NCBI RefSeq assembly: GCF_031456295.1
Contig: NZ_JAVDUJ010000001.1
Location: forward strand, 1,860,001 to 1,924,000
Direction: 5' to 3'
From: Arcanobacterium_A hippocoleae
GTDB lineage: Bacteria; Actinomycetota; Actinomycetes; Actinomycetales; Actinomycetaceae
Length of the DNA: 64,000 nucleotides
The position numbers and the translations under genes are program-made. A model generated the notes under the pieces. That model made no database searches and had not been told where the DNA came from. It saw only the letters and a program-made list of their open reading frames with translations. Shown here piece by piece: positions 15,914 to 26,000 of the stretch (within the stretch, counting starts at the first letter, position 1; each line of letters opens with the position of its first letter).

Positions 15914-16020
15914 AATTACGCAGAGAAGTTTTCGTGATCCAGCGCTGATCAAAATTTTTTCGTGGCATCTCTCACGATGAGGTGTCTTTTCTTGCACGCA
16001 TTAGATTACTTCGATATCCT

Positions 16021-16155
16021 GAACATTGCCTAAGACCGCAGGTCACCCGTTGCCAAACGGGGTGAAGTTCAAAAGAAGCCAGCGCAGGTACGATTCAAAT
16101 TTTCGCAGAATATTTCTGCGTAATTCCCTCGTGCTTTGCGCCGAGGGTATTTTTA
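16021..16155 (+). promoter_or_regulatory. L10-type leader RNA with attenuator
   Basis: The spacer before rplJ carries GACCGCAGGTC followed by a CCCGTTGCCAAACGGG hairpin, the pattern of the known L10 leader to which the L10-L12 complex binds. Then comes CGCAGAA/TTCTGCG (16104-16120) and a terminator-like CCCTCG (16126-16131)/CGAGGG (16142-16147) followed by TATTTTT. Excess L10-L12 would favour termination and reduce rplJL expression. The binding part is inferred from the motif; the terminator is directly visible. Confidence 0.7.
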
Positions 16156-16196
16156 TGTCTTCACAAATCTGCGGCAAAGATTTGGAAGGAGGTCCC

Positions 16197-16718
16197 ATGG
16201 CACGGACCGACAAGTCTGCAGCGATCGCAGAGCTTACGGAAGATTTCCGCAACTCTACGGCCGTTCTCGTAACTGAGTACCGCGGATTGACTGTTGCACA
16301 GATGAAGAACCTTCGTCGTGCAATGGGCACAGAAGCAAAATACTCCGTTGCAAAGAACACGCTTGCACGGATCGCAGCTCATGAAGCTGGTATTGAAGGC
16401 CTCGATGAGGTTCTCACCGGCCCAACTGCGCTTGCATTCGTAACTGGCGATATTGCTACTGCTGCGAAAGCGATCAAAGAATTTTCCAAAGAGCACGAAG
16501 CCCTGGTAGTTAAGGGCGGTGTACTTGAAGGTGCATTCCTTGATGCTGGCGAAGTTGGCAAGCTTGCTGATCTCGAATCCCGTGAAGTGCTTTTGGCCAA
16601 GACTGCGGGAGCTCTCAAAGCTTCGCTTTACAAGGCTGCATACGTCTTTACCGCTCCGCTCGTAAAGACGGTGCGTACAGTAGACGCCCTGCGCGAGAAG
16701 CAGGAATCTGCCGCCTAA
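16197..16718 (+). CDS. rplJ: 50S ribosomal protein L10
   Basis: A 173-residue L10, base of the ribosomal stalk that carries L7/L12 dimers. Conserved features are the N-terminal rRNA-binding part (TAVLVTEYRGLTVAQMKNLR, YSVAKNTLARIA) and the C-terminal helix that holds L7/L12. ATG 16197 has a full AAGGAGG nine to ten bases before it (16187-16193); the open frame upstream runs through the leader hairpins and is not coding. Cotranscribed with rplL. Confidence 0.96.
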   Translation: MARTDKSAAIAELTEDFRNSTAVLVTEYRGLTVAQMKNLRRAMGTEAKYSVAKNTLARIAAHEAGIEGLDEVLTGPTALAFVTGDIATAAKAIKEFSKEHEALVVKGGVLEGAFLDAGEVGKLADLESREVLLAKTAGALKASLYKAAYVFTAPLVKTVRTVDALREKQESAA

Positions 16719-16785
16719 ACGGGTGTGTAGAAAACATAAATTAAGAAAAAATTGCCTCGCGTAGGCACAGGAAGGAAGGCCAATC

Positions 16786-17175
16786 ATGGCTAAGCTTACC
16801 GCTGAAGAGCTCATCGAAGCTTTCAAGGAGCTCACCCTCGTAGAACTCAACGACTTCGTAAAGAAGTTCGAAGAAGAATTTGAAGTTGAAGCTGCTGCTC
16901 CAGTTGCTGCTGTTGCTGTTGCTCCAGCTGCTGGTGGCGAAGCTGCTGCAGCTGAAGAAAAGGACGAATTCGACGTTGTAATCGAATCCGCTGGCGATAA
17001 GAAGATCCAGGTTATCAAGGTTGTTCGTGAACTTGATTCCAGCCTCGGTCTGAAGGAAGCTAAGGAACTCGTTGAAGCAGCTCCAAAGGCAATCTTCGAA
17101 GGCGTAAACAAGGAAACTGCTGAAGCTGCTAAGGAAAAGCTCGAAGCTGCTGGCGCAACCGTGACCCTGAAGTAA
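16786..17175 (+). CDS. rplL: 50S ribosomal protein L7/L12
   Basis: A 129-residue L7/L12, the multi-copy stalk protein that recruits translation GTPases. An N-terminal dimerisation helix (TAEELIEAFKELTLVELNDFVKKF), an Ala-rich hinge, and the conserved C-terminal domain (KIQVIKVVRELDSSLGLKEAKELVE, PKAIFEGV) are all visible. AGGAAGG precedes the ATG. Strong codon bias fits high expression. It closes the rplJL operon. Confidence 0.97.
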   Translation: MAKLTAEELIEAFKELTLVELNDFVKKFEEEFEVEAAAPVAAVAVAPAAGGEAAAAEEKDEFDVVIESAGDKKIQVIKVVRELDSSLGLKEAKELVEAAPKAIFEGVNKETAEAAKEKLEAAGATVTLK

Positions 17176-17225
17176 TTCTGGCGGTGTGAAACCGCAAATC
17201 AGATACTTCACTCGGATAAACGAGA

Positions 17226-17279
17226 ATATAGTTTTGGTGGCTCTAAGCGATTTAGTTTAGAGCCACCAAAACTATATTT
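17226..17279 (+). terminator. Terminator of rplJL
   Basis: A 21-base perfect inverted repeat (17226-17246 and 17257-17277) followed by TT. The AT-rich ends make it usable from both sides, so it also serves the converging TRAP operon. Confidence 0.88.
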
Positions 17280-17302
17280 GGATGAATTCCGCTTGCGCTA
17301 CA

Positions 17303-18616
17303 TTAAATCAAACCAGCGATCGTCGGCAGCCAGAGTGAAATCGCAGGTACAAACACTACGATAAATAGCATCAAGATAATGCCGACCAAGAACTGCCAGA
17401 GTTTACTTGTAACTGGTTCAATCCGTAGCCCAGCCACTTTTGCGCCAACGAAAAGTACATTTCCTACCGGTGGAGTAATCACACCGACGGAAAGATTCAT
17501 CACGATCATCGCACCAAAGTGCACCGGATGTACTCCAAGCTCGGTGACAATCGGGAGGAAAATCGGCACGAAAATTAAAATCGCTGGCGTAGGATCCATA
17601 AATGTTCCGACAATCAGCATGATCAACATGATGATGATCAAAATACCGGTTTTTGAATCAGTGATCCCGAGCAGGCCGTTGGCAATTAGATCAGGGATCC
17701 GGGCAAAAGCCATCACCCATGAAAGCCCTGAGGAGACTGCAACTAGGAACATCACCACTGCCGTCGTCTTTGTAGCGTTTAATAAAATCCCAGGCAAATC
17801 AGAGAGCTTCAATGTGCGGTAGGCAAAGCTCAGTACGAGACAATAAATCACCGCAATTGCTGAAGATTCAGTCGCTGTGAAAAAACCACCCAAAATACCA
17901 CCAATTACGATGATGATCATCAACAGTGATGGCACGGCACGCCATAAGGTCGCCAATATTATTTTCATCGAGGGGCGCTCAGTGATCTGTACGACGTTCT
18001 TTTTCTCGTAACGATAGTACAAATAAAGTGCTACTGCGATACACGCGATTACCCACAGTAGGCCAGGTCCAACGCCTGCCATGAAGAGTGCAGAAATTGA
18101 CGTTGAAGAAACGAGCGAATACACGATGAAGGTGTTCGACGGCGGAATAAGCATCCCAGAAGGGGCAGATGCGACATTTACAGCCGCTGTATATGAACGC
18201 GAATATCCGTCTTTTACCATGCGGGGATTCATGATCGTGCCGATGGCTGATGCAGCCGCAACAGCTGCGCCTGAGACTGCGCCAAACATCGCATTTGCCA
18301 CGATATTCGTTTGTGCCATTGAAGCTGGAGTTTTGCCAACTAAAACTTTTGCAGCATCAATGAGCCTACTTGCGATTCCACCCTGATTCATCAGCACTCC
18401 AGCCAGAATGAAGAAAGGAATCGCTAGAAGCGTAAAAGAATTAACGCCGGTAAACATTCGTTGCGCAATCGACATTGCCGCTACGTCTGGAGCCATCACA
18501 GCCATTGCTGCAATTGCTGTTGGCAACCCAATCGCAATTGCAATCGGTACTGAGGATGCAATCAGTACGATGATGCCAATAAGAAGAATTAAACCTGCAA
18601 CAGTGGTTGGGGTCAT
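17303..18616 (-). CDS. TRAP transporter large permease subunit (DctM type)
   Basis: A 437-residue, highly hydrophobic DctM-family subunit with about 12 membrane spans, the sodium-driven translocation channel of a tripartite ATP-independent transporter. Family features include LTPVNSFTLLAIPFFILAG-like and LMIVGTFMDPTPAILIFVPIFLPI-like regions (short stretches TLLAIPFFILAGVLM and GTFMDPTPAILI are seen). Its ATG overlaps the stop of the DctQ gene by four bases (ATGA). It is the last gene of a P-Q-M operon. The substrate is probably an organic acid or acid sugar, not identifiable from this subunit. Confidence 0.88.
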   Translation of the reverse strand: MTPTTVAGLILLIGIIVLIASSVPIAIAIGLPTAIAAMAVMAPDVAAMSIAQRMFTGVNSFTLLAIPFFILAGVLMNQGGIASRLIDAAKVLVGKTPASMAQTNIVANAMFGAVSGAAVAAASAIGTIMNPRMVKDGYSRSYTAAVNVASAPSGMLIPPSNTFIVYSLVSSTSISALFMAGVGPGLLWVIACIAVALYLYYRYEKKNVVQITERPSMKIILATLWRAVPSLLMIIIVIGGILGGFFTATESSAIAVIYCLVLSFAYRTLKLSDLPGILLNATKTTAVVMFLVAVSSGLSWVMAFARIPDLIANGLLGITDSKTGILIIIMLIMLIVGTFMDPTPAILIFVPIFLPIVTELGVHPVHFGAMIVMNLSVGVITPPVGNVLFVGAKVAGLRIEPVTSKLWQFLVGIILMLFIVVFVPAISLWLPTIAGLI

Positions 18617-19203
18617 CGGACTGATCCTTTCTGCACATCCTGAGTTGAAGCGGGAGCAATCGCTCCGGTTTTTTCAGTTGCGATAGCTACATCATTTGCA
18701 ATATTTTCTGCAGCATCCGGAATTGGATAATTTGTTTCTTTTCCAGTAGCGATTTCAATCAAGTGGTATATGGCGTATAACGCAATTGCGACACCAGAAA
18801 TCGGAATCACAAGATAAGCAGAACCGATAGTCACGGGGAGCGCCGTCAAATTTTGCGACCAAGCATTAATTGCTGCATTCAAACCTCCCCAGATAAAAAC
18901 CACAATCGCTAAAACGAAGGCGATCAGATGTGTCCAGAGCGCGAGTGCACGTTCTAATTTTGCCGAAAACTTGCGTGCCAAGAATTCAACTGCCATATGC
19001 CCGCGTTCGCCATATACGTATGCCAATCCAAGGAATGAAAGCCAAACAAAAAGAATCTTTGCCAGTTCTTCCGACCAGGTGACTGGGGAATTGAGGATGA
19101 GGCGTGAGAATACTTGCCATGTCGTTGTGAATACCAGCAGCGAGAAAAGGATGATACACAAAAAACCGAGAACCCGGTCTGTGGCTTGGAATATTTTCTG
19201 CAT
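18613..19203 (-). CDS. TRAP transporter small permease subunit (DctQ type)
   Basis: A 196-residue membrane protein with four predicted spans, the usual DctQ layout. The segment RLILNSPVTWSEELAKILFVW, here carried across the first loop, is the recognised family signature (NSPVTWSEELA). DctQ holds the binding protein and the large permease together. The C-terminal 40 residues are hydrophilic and variable. It overlaps the binding-protein gene by one base (TAATG) and the DctM gene by four, so translation of the three is coupled. Confidence 0.87.
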   Translation of the reverse strand: MQKIFQATDRVLGFLCIILFSLLVFTTTWQVFSRLILNSPVTWSEELAKILFVWLSFLGLAYVYGERGHMAVEFLARKFSAKLERALALWTHLIAFVLAIVVFIWGGLNAAINAWSQNLTALPVTIGSAYLVIPISGVAIALYAIYHLIEIATGKETNYPIPDAAENIANDVAIATEKTGAIAPASTQDVQKGSVR

Positions 19204-20246
19204 TATTTCTTTCCTTCCTGTTGATCAGCGTTGCGAATTTCGGTGTAGAGCTGATGCTGATAATCGGTTTGGAGGAACTGATCCACGATCGGGGATAGTG
19301 CTTCGCGGAATGCTGCAGAATCGACCGAATTAAATTTTGCGCCGTTTTCTTTCGCGATTTTCACTGATTCTGCAGTGTAATCGATCCACAATTGGGTGTG
19401 ATAATCCATTGAGTCATACCACGTCTCGTAGAAAAGTTCGCGATCGGCTGCCGGCATCGCAGCAAGCAAATCATGACGCATGATCATATAGTCTAAGCCC
19501 ACTAAATGATTCGTGAATGAGTAGTATGGTGCCACTTCCATATGTCGTGCGGTGTTGAAGGAAACCTCATTATTTTCGGCTCCGTCAAGCACACCAGCCT
19601 GCAAAGCTGAATAAACCTCGCCATAAGAGAGCGGGGTAGCAGATCCGCCCATTAGCTCGATCATCCGAATATGCATATCCGATTCTTGCACGCGGATCTT
19701 TTTCCCGTGTAAATCTTGCGGGGTCTGCACTGGCCCATAGGTTGTATAAACATGCCGTGCTCCTTGTGTGTATCCGCCGAGCACTGTGATATTTTCAGTA
19801 TCTGCAAGCGAAGCAAAAAGATCCCCAACGATATTTTGATCTTGTAATACGCTAATTTGATGTTGGATTGAACTGAACGTAGTGGGCATATTCAGGACGC
19901 GGAAATCTTGATTCACATTTTCCAGCTGCGTGCCTGAAACGATTGCCATTTCAATAGCTCCGGACTTGACCATCTGCAATACTTCCTGCTGTGAGCCAAG
20001 CTGCTCATTTGGGAATACTTCAACTTTGTAACGTCCGTTTGTTTTCTTGCTAATATCCGCACCGAATTTTTCTAGCGCCTTAAATGAGGGATGCTGCTCA
20101 GTTTGGTTTAATGCCACTTTGAAATACGTGACGGTGTCGGCTGCACCGACGCGTTCGAGGTTGATCCCACCAAATCCACTACAACCCGATAATATGAGCG
20201 TTGAAATGGCGGCGAAAATGGTGCTAACTCGCCAGGGTTTTTGCAT
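19203..20246 (-). CDS. TRAP transporter substrate-binding lipoprotein (DctP type)
   Basis: A 347-residue solute receptor with a lipoprotein signal (lipobox LSGC near residue 23), as expected in a Gram-positive where the receptor must be tethered. DctP-family features are NEQLGSQQEVLQMVKSGAIEMA, the GKKIRVQES strand with the Arg that binds the ligand carboxylate, and YSALQAGVLDGAENN. ATG 20246 is chosen because AAAGGAG lies at the right distance; the open frame upstream is non-coding. The receptor fold fits C4-dicarboxylates, sugar acids or sialic acid alike. Confidence 0.88.
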   Translation of the reverse strand: MQKPWRVSTIFAAISTLILSGCSGFGGINLERVGAADTVTYFKVALNQTEQHPSFKALEKFGADISKKTNGRYKVEVFPNEQLGSQQEVLQMVKSGAIEMAIVSGTQLENVNQDFRVLNMPTTFSSIQHQISVLQDQNIVGDLFASLADTENITVLGGYTQGARHVYTTYGPVQTPQDLHGKKIRVQESDMHIRMIELMGGSATPLSYGEVYSALQAGVLDGAENNEVSFNTARHMEVAPYYSFTNHLVGLDYMIMRHDLLAAMPAADRELFYETWYDSMDYHTQLWIDYTAESVKIAKENGAKFNSVDSAAFREALSPIVDQFLQTDYQHQLYTEIRNADQQEGKK

Positions 20247-20328
20247 TGAATCTCCTTTATGCTGAACCGTTTTACATCGGCTTTCAGTGCCGGATGTGAT
20301 TTGGACAGCTGTGTCGTCATTGCCAAAT

Positions 20329-20345
20329 ATTAAGAAAAACTTAAT
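20329..20345. promoter_or_regulatory. Palindrome upstream of the TRAP operon
   Basis: ATTAAG-N5-CTTAAT, a perfect six-base palindrome pair, 83 bases before the binding-protein start. It could be an operator; no matching regulator gene lies beside it. Confidence 0.3.
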
Positions 20346-20509
20346 GTCATTATCGTAACAGTGGTAATCGAAAATGAAAGAAATGCTTTGCATTTGCGCC
20401 CGATTTTTGTGTCAGTATTGCATCAAATAAGCAATATTTATTCGCATTGGTAAATTTTCGCGTAAAATGCTGTTGGACAAACTGTAAAATGGAAGAGGCA
20501 GCCTGCAAG

Positions 20510-21394
20510 ATGATTTCACCAAATATTCCTTTAGCTGTAGGCTTGCAGATCGTTGGTTCGTTTTGTTTTGCGCTGGCGGCAAAATATCAGCATGGCTCAA
20601 TTGCACAAGAACTAGGGGGAAATCCGGAAAAAGCGGCACTCAGCGCTGCTGGTTTGTGGAAGACGGTACGTGAACCGAAGTGGCTTTTGGGCATGTTCCT
20701 GCTGAGCACTTCGCTTCTTTGCCAGGTGATTGCGTTGATTTTCGCCCCCGTTTCCATTGTGCAGCCAGTTGGCTTACTCGCTTTCCCGTGGTCTGTACTG
20801 ATTCAAAATCGCGTCGAAAAAGTAAGATTACGCAAAACTCTCGTGCTTTGGGTGCTCGCAACTGTTTTTGCCACCGGTATTTTTACCGTCATTGTTTCAA
20901 AGTTTTCTGATGCTCCTGATCGATTTTCGCTTTTCAGTATTAGCGTGGGAGCTGTAGCTGTCTACTTGTTCAGCGCGACCCTTGGGGTACTTGGTTGGCG
21001 CGGAAAAAAGAGTTTGCGCGCATTATTCTGGGGATCTGGGGGAGCGATGCTCTATGGGCTTGAAGCGGCGCTGGCAAAAACTCTCGTCGAATATGCGCAG
21101 ATTCCTGGTGGTACTAAACTCGCTTCATTCTGGATCGTCTTGATTGCGCTGATTGTGGGAAGCGTGATTGCTGGTTGGATGGTGCAGCAGGGCTATGCGA
21201 CTGGTAAAGCTGATGTAGTAGTTGCGGCAATGACGATCACTTCTCCAGTTGTGGCAGTGATTTACGGAATTGCGGTACTTGGTGAAGGCACTGGGATTCC
21301 GATTGAGTGGGGCCTGGTCATGGTGGTTTGTGGCTTTATTGCACTATCTGGTGTGGTGCAAATTACCCGGTTAAGGAATTTGCCAGCGAACTAA
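20510..21394 (+). CDS. DMT-superfamily-like membrane transporter
   Basis: About 294 residues with nine to ten hydrophobic segments, divided into two similar halves as in drug/metabolite transporters (EamA/NIPA-like). Seen in order are a first span (LAVGLQIVGSFCFALAA), a span with PVSIVQPVGLLAFPWSVL, and at the C-terminal half ITSPVVAVIYGIAVLGEG, the usual position of the second Pro-containing repeat. ATG 20510 is preferred because the first span starts directly after it; ATG 20489 is an alternative. Substrate unknown. It is divergent from the TRAP operon. Confidence 0.7.
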   Translation: MISPNIPLAVGLQIVGSFCFALAAKYQHGSIAQELGGNPEKAALSAAGLWKTVREPKWLLGMFLLSTSLLCQVIALIFAPVSIVQPVGLLAFPWSVLIQNRVEKVRLRKTLVLWVLATVFATGIFTVIVSKFSDAPDRFSLFSISVGAVAVYLFSATLGVLGWRGKKSLRALFWGSGGAMLYGLEAALAKTLVEYAQIPGGTKLASFWIVLIALIVGSVIAGWMVQQGYATGKADVVVAAMTITSPVVAVIYGIAVLGEGTGIPIEWGLVMVVCGFIALSGVVQITRLRNLPAN

Positions 21395-21422
21395 GCATCC
21401 GCTGCCTAGTTCGCTGGCAAAT
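21378..21422. terminator. Inverted repeat between DMT-like and glycosyltransferase genes
   Basis: A 16-base perfect repeat (ATTTGCCAGCGAACTA, 21378-21393, and its complement at 21407-21422). The left arm includes most of the last codons and stop of the DMT-like gene. Little T-run on either side; it separates two converging genes and is probably a bidirectional terminator. Confidence 0.65.
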
Positions 21423-21448
21423 CAGCGCTGAGGAGTTACTTTCCAAGC

Positions 21449-22471
21449 CTAGTTAAATCGGTACAGTTTCTGTGCAATCCGATAAAGGCTGATTGCGAGT
21501 TTCTTACCTGCCGGGGTCTTTAAGTTAGCGCCGAATACTAAAGGATTTCGCGCAATTTTTTGCGCCATTTTCTCGTCGTGAGCGAATATATCGCGCCACA
21601 TTTGCGCTTTCAATTCTGCTGCGTCAGCATGTGGGCTGACATTTGCCAGTGAAGATGAGGCAGCTACGATCAACGACAGGAAATGCATCATATATTTGGC
21701 TAATTTGGGGCTCTCGATTTCCGCAGGAATGTGGTAATCGCTGATCAGGAGTTTGGTTACCCGCATCTGCTGATCTAACCGACCAACCATCACCGATTCA
21801 TTTACTGATTGATCTTCGCGCCCGATGAAATACCGATATAGATCTACCGGTAAGTAGAAAAGACTTTTTACGTGCGGGAGCGTGTGGAAAACGTAGATAT
21901 TGTCAACATAGAACGTATGCTTTGGCAGCTCCAGACCAGAATCGCGTAAGACTTTGGTGCGGAATGTTGCTGAGTGCATCAAAATATGTTGCCCAATCGA
22001 GAATCTGCCAATCCCTTGCCAGTCAATTAATCGGTTGGTCGGGAGAGCGCCACGATAACGGATCACTTTCTGGGAACCGCTCGCTACATGCTCATAGACA
22101 TAGTTAGTAATGACCAAATCGACATTCTGTTCGTTTTGAATGAAATTGCGCAATTTTGAGAGCAATACATCGCGTGCATGGGTATCAAGCCAGTCGTCAG
22201 AATCAACAACCTTGAAGTAGATCCCACTGGCTGCTCGCAAGCCAGCCATTACCGCCCCGCCGTGCCCCGCGTTCTCCTGGTGGACTACACGAATAATATC
22301 GGGATAGCGGGCAGCCCATGCGTCAGCCTTTTCGGCTGTATTATCTTTCGTTGAACCATCATTGACAATGATGACTTCGATATCTGGTCCGCCTAAAAGA
22401 GATTTGATACATGCGTCCATATAAGCCGCTGAGTTATAACACGGCACCACGAAGGAAATGATTTTCTTCAT
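21449..22471 (-). CDS. Family 2 glycosyltransferase
   Basis: A 340-residue GT-A fold glycosyltransferase, likely adding a sugar from a nucleotide donor to a surface polymer. The N-terminal half shows SFVVPCYNSAAYMDACI, EVIIVNDGSTKDN, GHGGAVMAGLRAASG and the metal-binding VDSDDW. The C-terminal half is variable and has no membrane span. ATG 22471 is preferred to GTG 22495 because GAGAAAAG precedes it. Neighbours do not form a polysaccharide cluster, so the acceptor is unknown. Confidence 0.8.
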   Translation of the reverse strand: MKKIISFVVPCYNSAAYMDACIKSLLGGPDIEVIIVNDGSTKDNTAEKADAWAARYPDIIRVVHQENAGHGGAVMAGLRAASGIYFKVVDSDDWLDTHARDVLLSKLRNFIQNEQNVDLVITNYVYEHVASGSQKVIRYRGALPTNRLIDWQGIGRFSIGQHILMHSATFRTKVLRDSGLELPKHTFYVDNIYVFHTLPHVKSLFYLPVDLYRYFIGREDQSVNESVMVGRLDQQMRVTKLLISDYHIPAEIESPKLAKYMMHFLSLIVAASSSLANVSPHADAAELKAQMWRDIFAHDEKMAQKIARNPLVFGANLKTPAGKKLAISLYRIAQKLYRFN

Positions 22472-23085
22472 TATGTATATATTCTTTTCTCTCACTCTGG
22501 TTGTTTACCGCTTTACAGGAATTTCTCGCATTTGAGAGCGTCAATTGCAGCAGCAACATTTTTAGTCTATTTCCATGTTACGGGACGCTTTGTCGATTCT
22601 GCTATTAGCAATCATAATTATTTGGATTTTGTTTTGCAGTGATTTTTCATTTGCATTTCGGCTAATTCTTGGATCAATTCGGTGTTGTAAAGGATTGAAA
22701 GCCACAACCGGGAAATCACCGAGGTTTTGCCGATGTGTGAGCGCATGCTAAAGTGTTAGCGATTGTAAATATTTTCGTATATCGATGAAGCTGTAGCTCA
22801 CACACCAGCTGCAAATCTTCGAGGGTTACGAAAATCATAGGTGTCGTGACCTCTTCCACAGCGGTTGGGGCTGGATTTGTTTACCCTATTTCGATAAAGT
22901 TGAGATTTGTGCAGTGTCTGCACGTGATTATCGTTCGTTAAATTTCTTCCAGTTGAATACTGATTTCATTTTCCGCTCTGCAGCAGATCGTGTAAACAGC
23001 ATTGACGGGGTGGAGATATGCGATGTGGTAATTACTAAAGACGCTGAAAATTTAAGCCTTACCGGACCCAGGGAAGGAACATCCT
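22472..23085 (+). other. Long leader/promoter region before rpoB
   Basis: 614 bases without a supported gene. It holds a candidate promoter (22727-22754), a perfect hairpin GTGCAG-TGT-CTGCAC (22909-22923), and the GGGAAGGAAC ribosome binding site of rpoB. If the promoter is correct, the untranslated leader is about 325 bases. Confidence 0.6.
22727..22754 (+). promoter_or_regulatory. Candidate rpoBC promoter
   Basis: TTGCCG (22727-22732), 16-base spacer, TAAAGT (22749-22754). It matches the housekeeping pattern and is the best candidate in the intergenic region. Confidence 0.45.
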
Positions 23086-26000
23086 TTGGCTGCTTCGAGC
23101 ACCTCTATATACGATAAGCTGACCGTAAAAGACGGCAAGCTAGTGCCAGATCGCGTTTCATTCGCGAAACTTACCGAGCCACTGGCAGTGCCAGATTTGC
23201 TCGCACTCCAGACTGCCTCGTATGGCTGGCTGATCGGCTCTGATGAATGGCGAGCCGAGCACCCCGGCGAGAAATCGGGTTTGGAAGAGATTTTTGACGA
23301 AGTCTCTCCGATTGAAAATACTGCGCGCACAATGGGCTTAGTGCTCTCAAATCCGCACTTAGAAGAAGAGAAAGCGACAATCGCTGAATGTCGTGATAAA
23401 GACATGACCTACTCCGCTGCGCTATATGTGACGGCAGAGTTCCAGAATTACGAGACTGGTGAAATCAAATCACAAACCACCTTCATCGGCGATTTCCCGA
23501 TTATGACTCCACAAGGTACCTTCATTGTGAACGGCACCGAACGTGTGGTCGTCTCGCAGCTTGTGCGTTCCCCAGGTGTATATTTTGAGCGTGCTGTAGA
23601 TAAGGGTACCGATAAGCTGATCTATTCCACAAAGATCATTCCATCTCGCGGTGCATGGCTGGAATTTGAGATCGATAAGAAAGACGTCGTCGGTGTGCGG
23701 ATCGATCGCAAGCGGAAGCAATCCGTCACAATCTTCTTGAAGGCTTTGGGAATGACGGAATCCGAAATTCGCGAAACTTTCAAAGAATATCCAGTGCTGA
23801 TCGAGACGCTTGAAAAAGATACGATCGACACGCAAGAAGGCGCGCTGCAAGATCTTTACCGCAAGCTACGCCCAGGCGAACCGCCGACAGCTGAAGCTGG
23901 TCGGAACTTGTTGAAGAATTTCTACTTCAATAATAAGCGCTATGATTTGACGAAGGTCGGGCGCTATAAGATCAACAAGAAGCTTGGCTTGGAAATTGAA
24001 TCATCGAAACGGCAGTTGCTGCTTGATGATATTATCGCGACACTGCGCTACCTCCTGGCATTACATGCTGGCGAAGCGAAGTTGGTAAACGTCGAAGGCG
24101 GTCGTGAGGTCGTGCTGGAAACTGACGATATCGATCATTTCGGCAATCGTCGGATCCGCGCTGTAGGCGAATTGATCCAAAATCAGGTGCGTACTGGTCT
24201 TTCCCGGCTTGATCGGATGGTCCGCGAGCGTATGACGACTCAGGAAGCAGAAGCGATCACTCCGTCATCTTTGATCAATATCCGTCCGATCGTGGCGGCA
24301 ATCAAAGAATTTTTCGGTACCTCGCAGCTTTCACAGTTCATGGATCAAAATAATCCGCTTGCCGGTTTGACTCACCGGCGACGTCTCTCAGCGCTTGGTC
24401 CGGGTGGTCTTTCTCGTGATCGCGCTTCGATGGAAGTGCGAGACGTGCACCCATCGCACTATGGGCGGATGTGTCCAATTGAAACTCCAGAAGGTCCAAA
24501 CATTGGTTTGATTGGTTCTTTGGCGTCCTTCGGTCGTGTGAATTCCTTCGGTTTTATCGAAACTCCATACCGTAAGGTTGTCGATGGGCGTGTTACTGAC
24601 GAAGTAGATTATCTCGATGCTGCCGATGAAGATCGTTATGCGGTGGCGCAGGCTTCGGCAAAAGTAGACGAAAATGGATACTTTATTGACGACGAAGTGC
24701 TTGTGCGCCTGCCCGGTGGCGAGCCAGCCCTCGTGCCGCCAGCAGAAGTTGGCTATATGGATGTGTCTGCACGTCAGATGTGTTCTGTTGGTACGGCAAT
24801 GATCCCATTCCTGGAACACGACGATGCAAACCGCGCTTTGATGGGTGCGAATATGCAGCGCCAGGCTGTGCCGCTGATTCGTCCGGTTGCGCCACTTGTT
24901 GGTACTGGAATGGAAGCGCGCGTAGCAATTGATGGTCGTGATGCCACGGTAGCTGAAGCACCTGGTGTGGTTGTTGAAGTAAGTGCCGATGCAGTGCTCG
25001 TGGAGCAAGATAATGGTGTGCGCAAGCTCTATAAGCTGACCAAATTTGAACGCTCTAACCCGGGAAATTGTACGAATCAGCGCGTTGCCGTCGCAGAAGG
25101 CGACCGCGTCGAAACTGGTTCGTTGATTGCTGACGGTCCGGCTACCTCCGGAGGCGAATTGGCGCTCGGTCAGAATCTACTTGTGGCGTTTATGGCATGG
25201 AATGGTTATAACTACGAAGATGCAATCATTTTGTCTGAGCGTTGCCAGTCCGAAGATATTCTCACTTCGATCCATATTGAAGAGCATGAAGTAGATGCTC
25301 GGGATACGAAGCTCGGGCCAGAAGAGATTACGCGTGATATCCCGAATGTATCTGAAGATACGCTTTCGCATCTTGATGAGCGTGGCATTATTCGGATCGG
25401 CGCGGAAGTAAATGCAGGCGATATTCTCGTTGGCAAGATCACTCCGAAGGGCGAAACTGAGCTGACCAGCGAAGAGCGTTTGTTGCGTGCAATCTTTGGC
25501 GAAAAAGCAAAGGAAGTGCGTGATACCTCATTGCGTGTGCCGCACGGTGAATCCGGCATTGTGATTGGTGTGAAGGAATTCAATTCGGATAATCACGATG
25601 AATTGGCTGCCGATGTCCGCCAGACGGTACGTGTCTACATTGCACAGCGCCGCAAGATCACGATTGGCGATAAGATGGCTGGCCGTCACGGTAATAAGGG
25701 CGTGATTTCACGAATCCTGCCAATTGAAGATATGCCATTCATGGAAGACGGAACGCCAGTGGATATCGTCTTGAATCCGCTTGGTGTGCCAAGCCGAATG
25801 AATCTCGGGCAGGTCTTTGAACTTCACTTAGGTTGGATTGCAGCTCAGGGCTGGGACGCAACTGAAGCTCGGAAGAATGGCGAAGCCTGGGCACAGCGCT
25901 TGCCGGAGAATGCGGTGAAGACTGATGGACGCCAGAATGTAGCAACTCCAGTGTTTGACGGCGTGCTCTCTGATGAGCTGAACGGGCTGCTTGGTTGTAC

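Noticed and set aside
16026..16196. Upstream part of the open frame of rplJ
   Set aside because: It runs through the L10 leader and attenuator; AAGGAGG marks ATG 16197 as the start.
24316..24408. Rifampicin-resistance mutation in rpoB
   Set aside because: The cluster reads as the sensitive type at the main positions (His, Ser, Asp).
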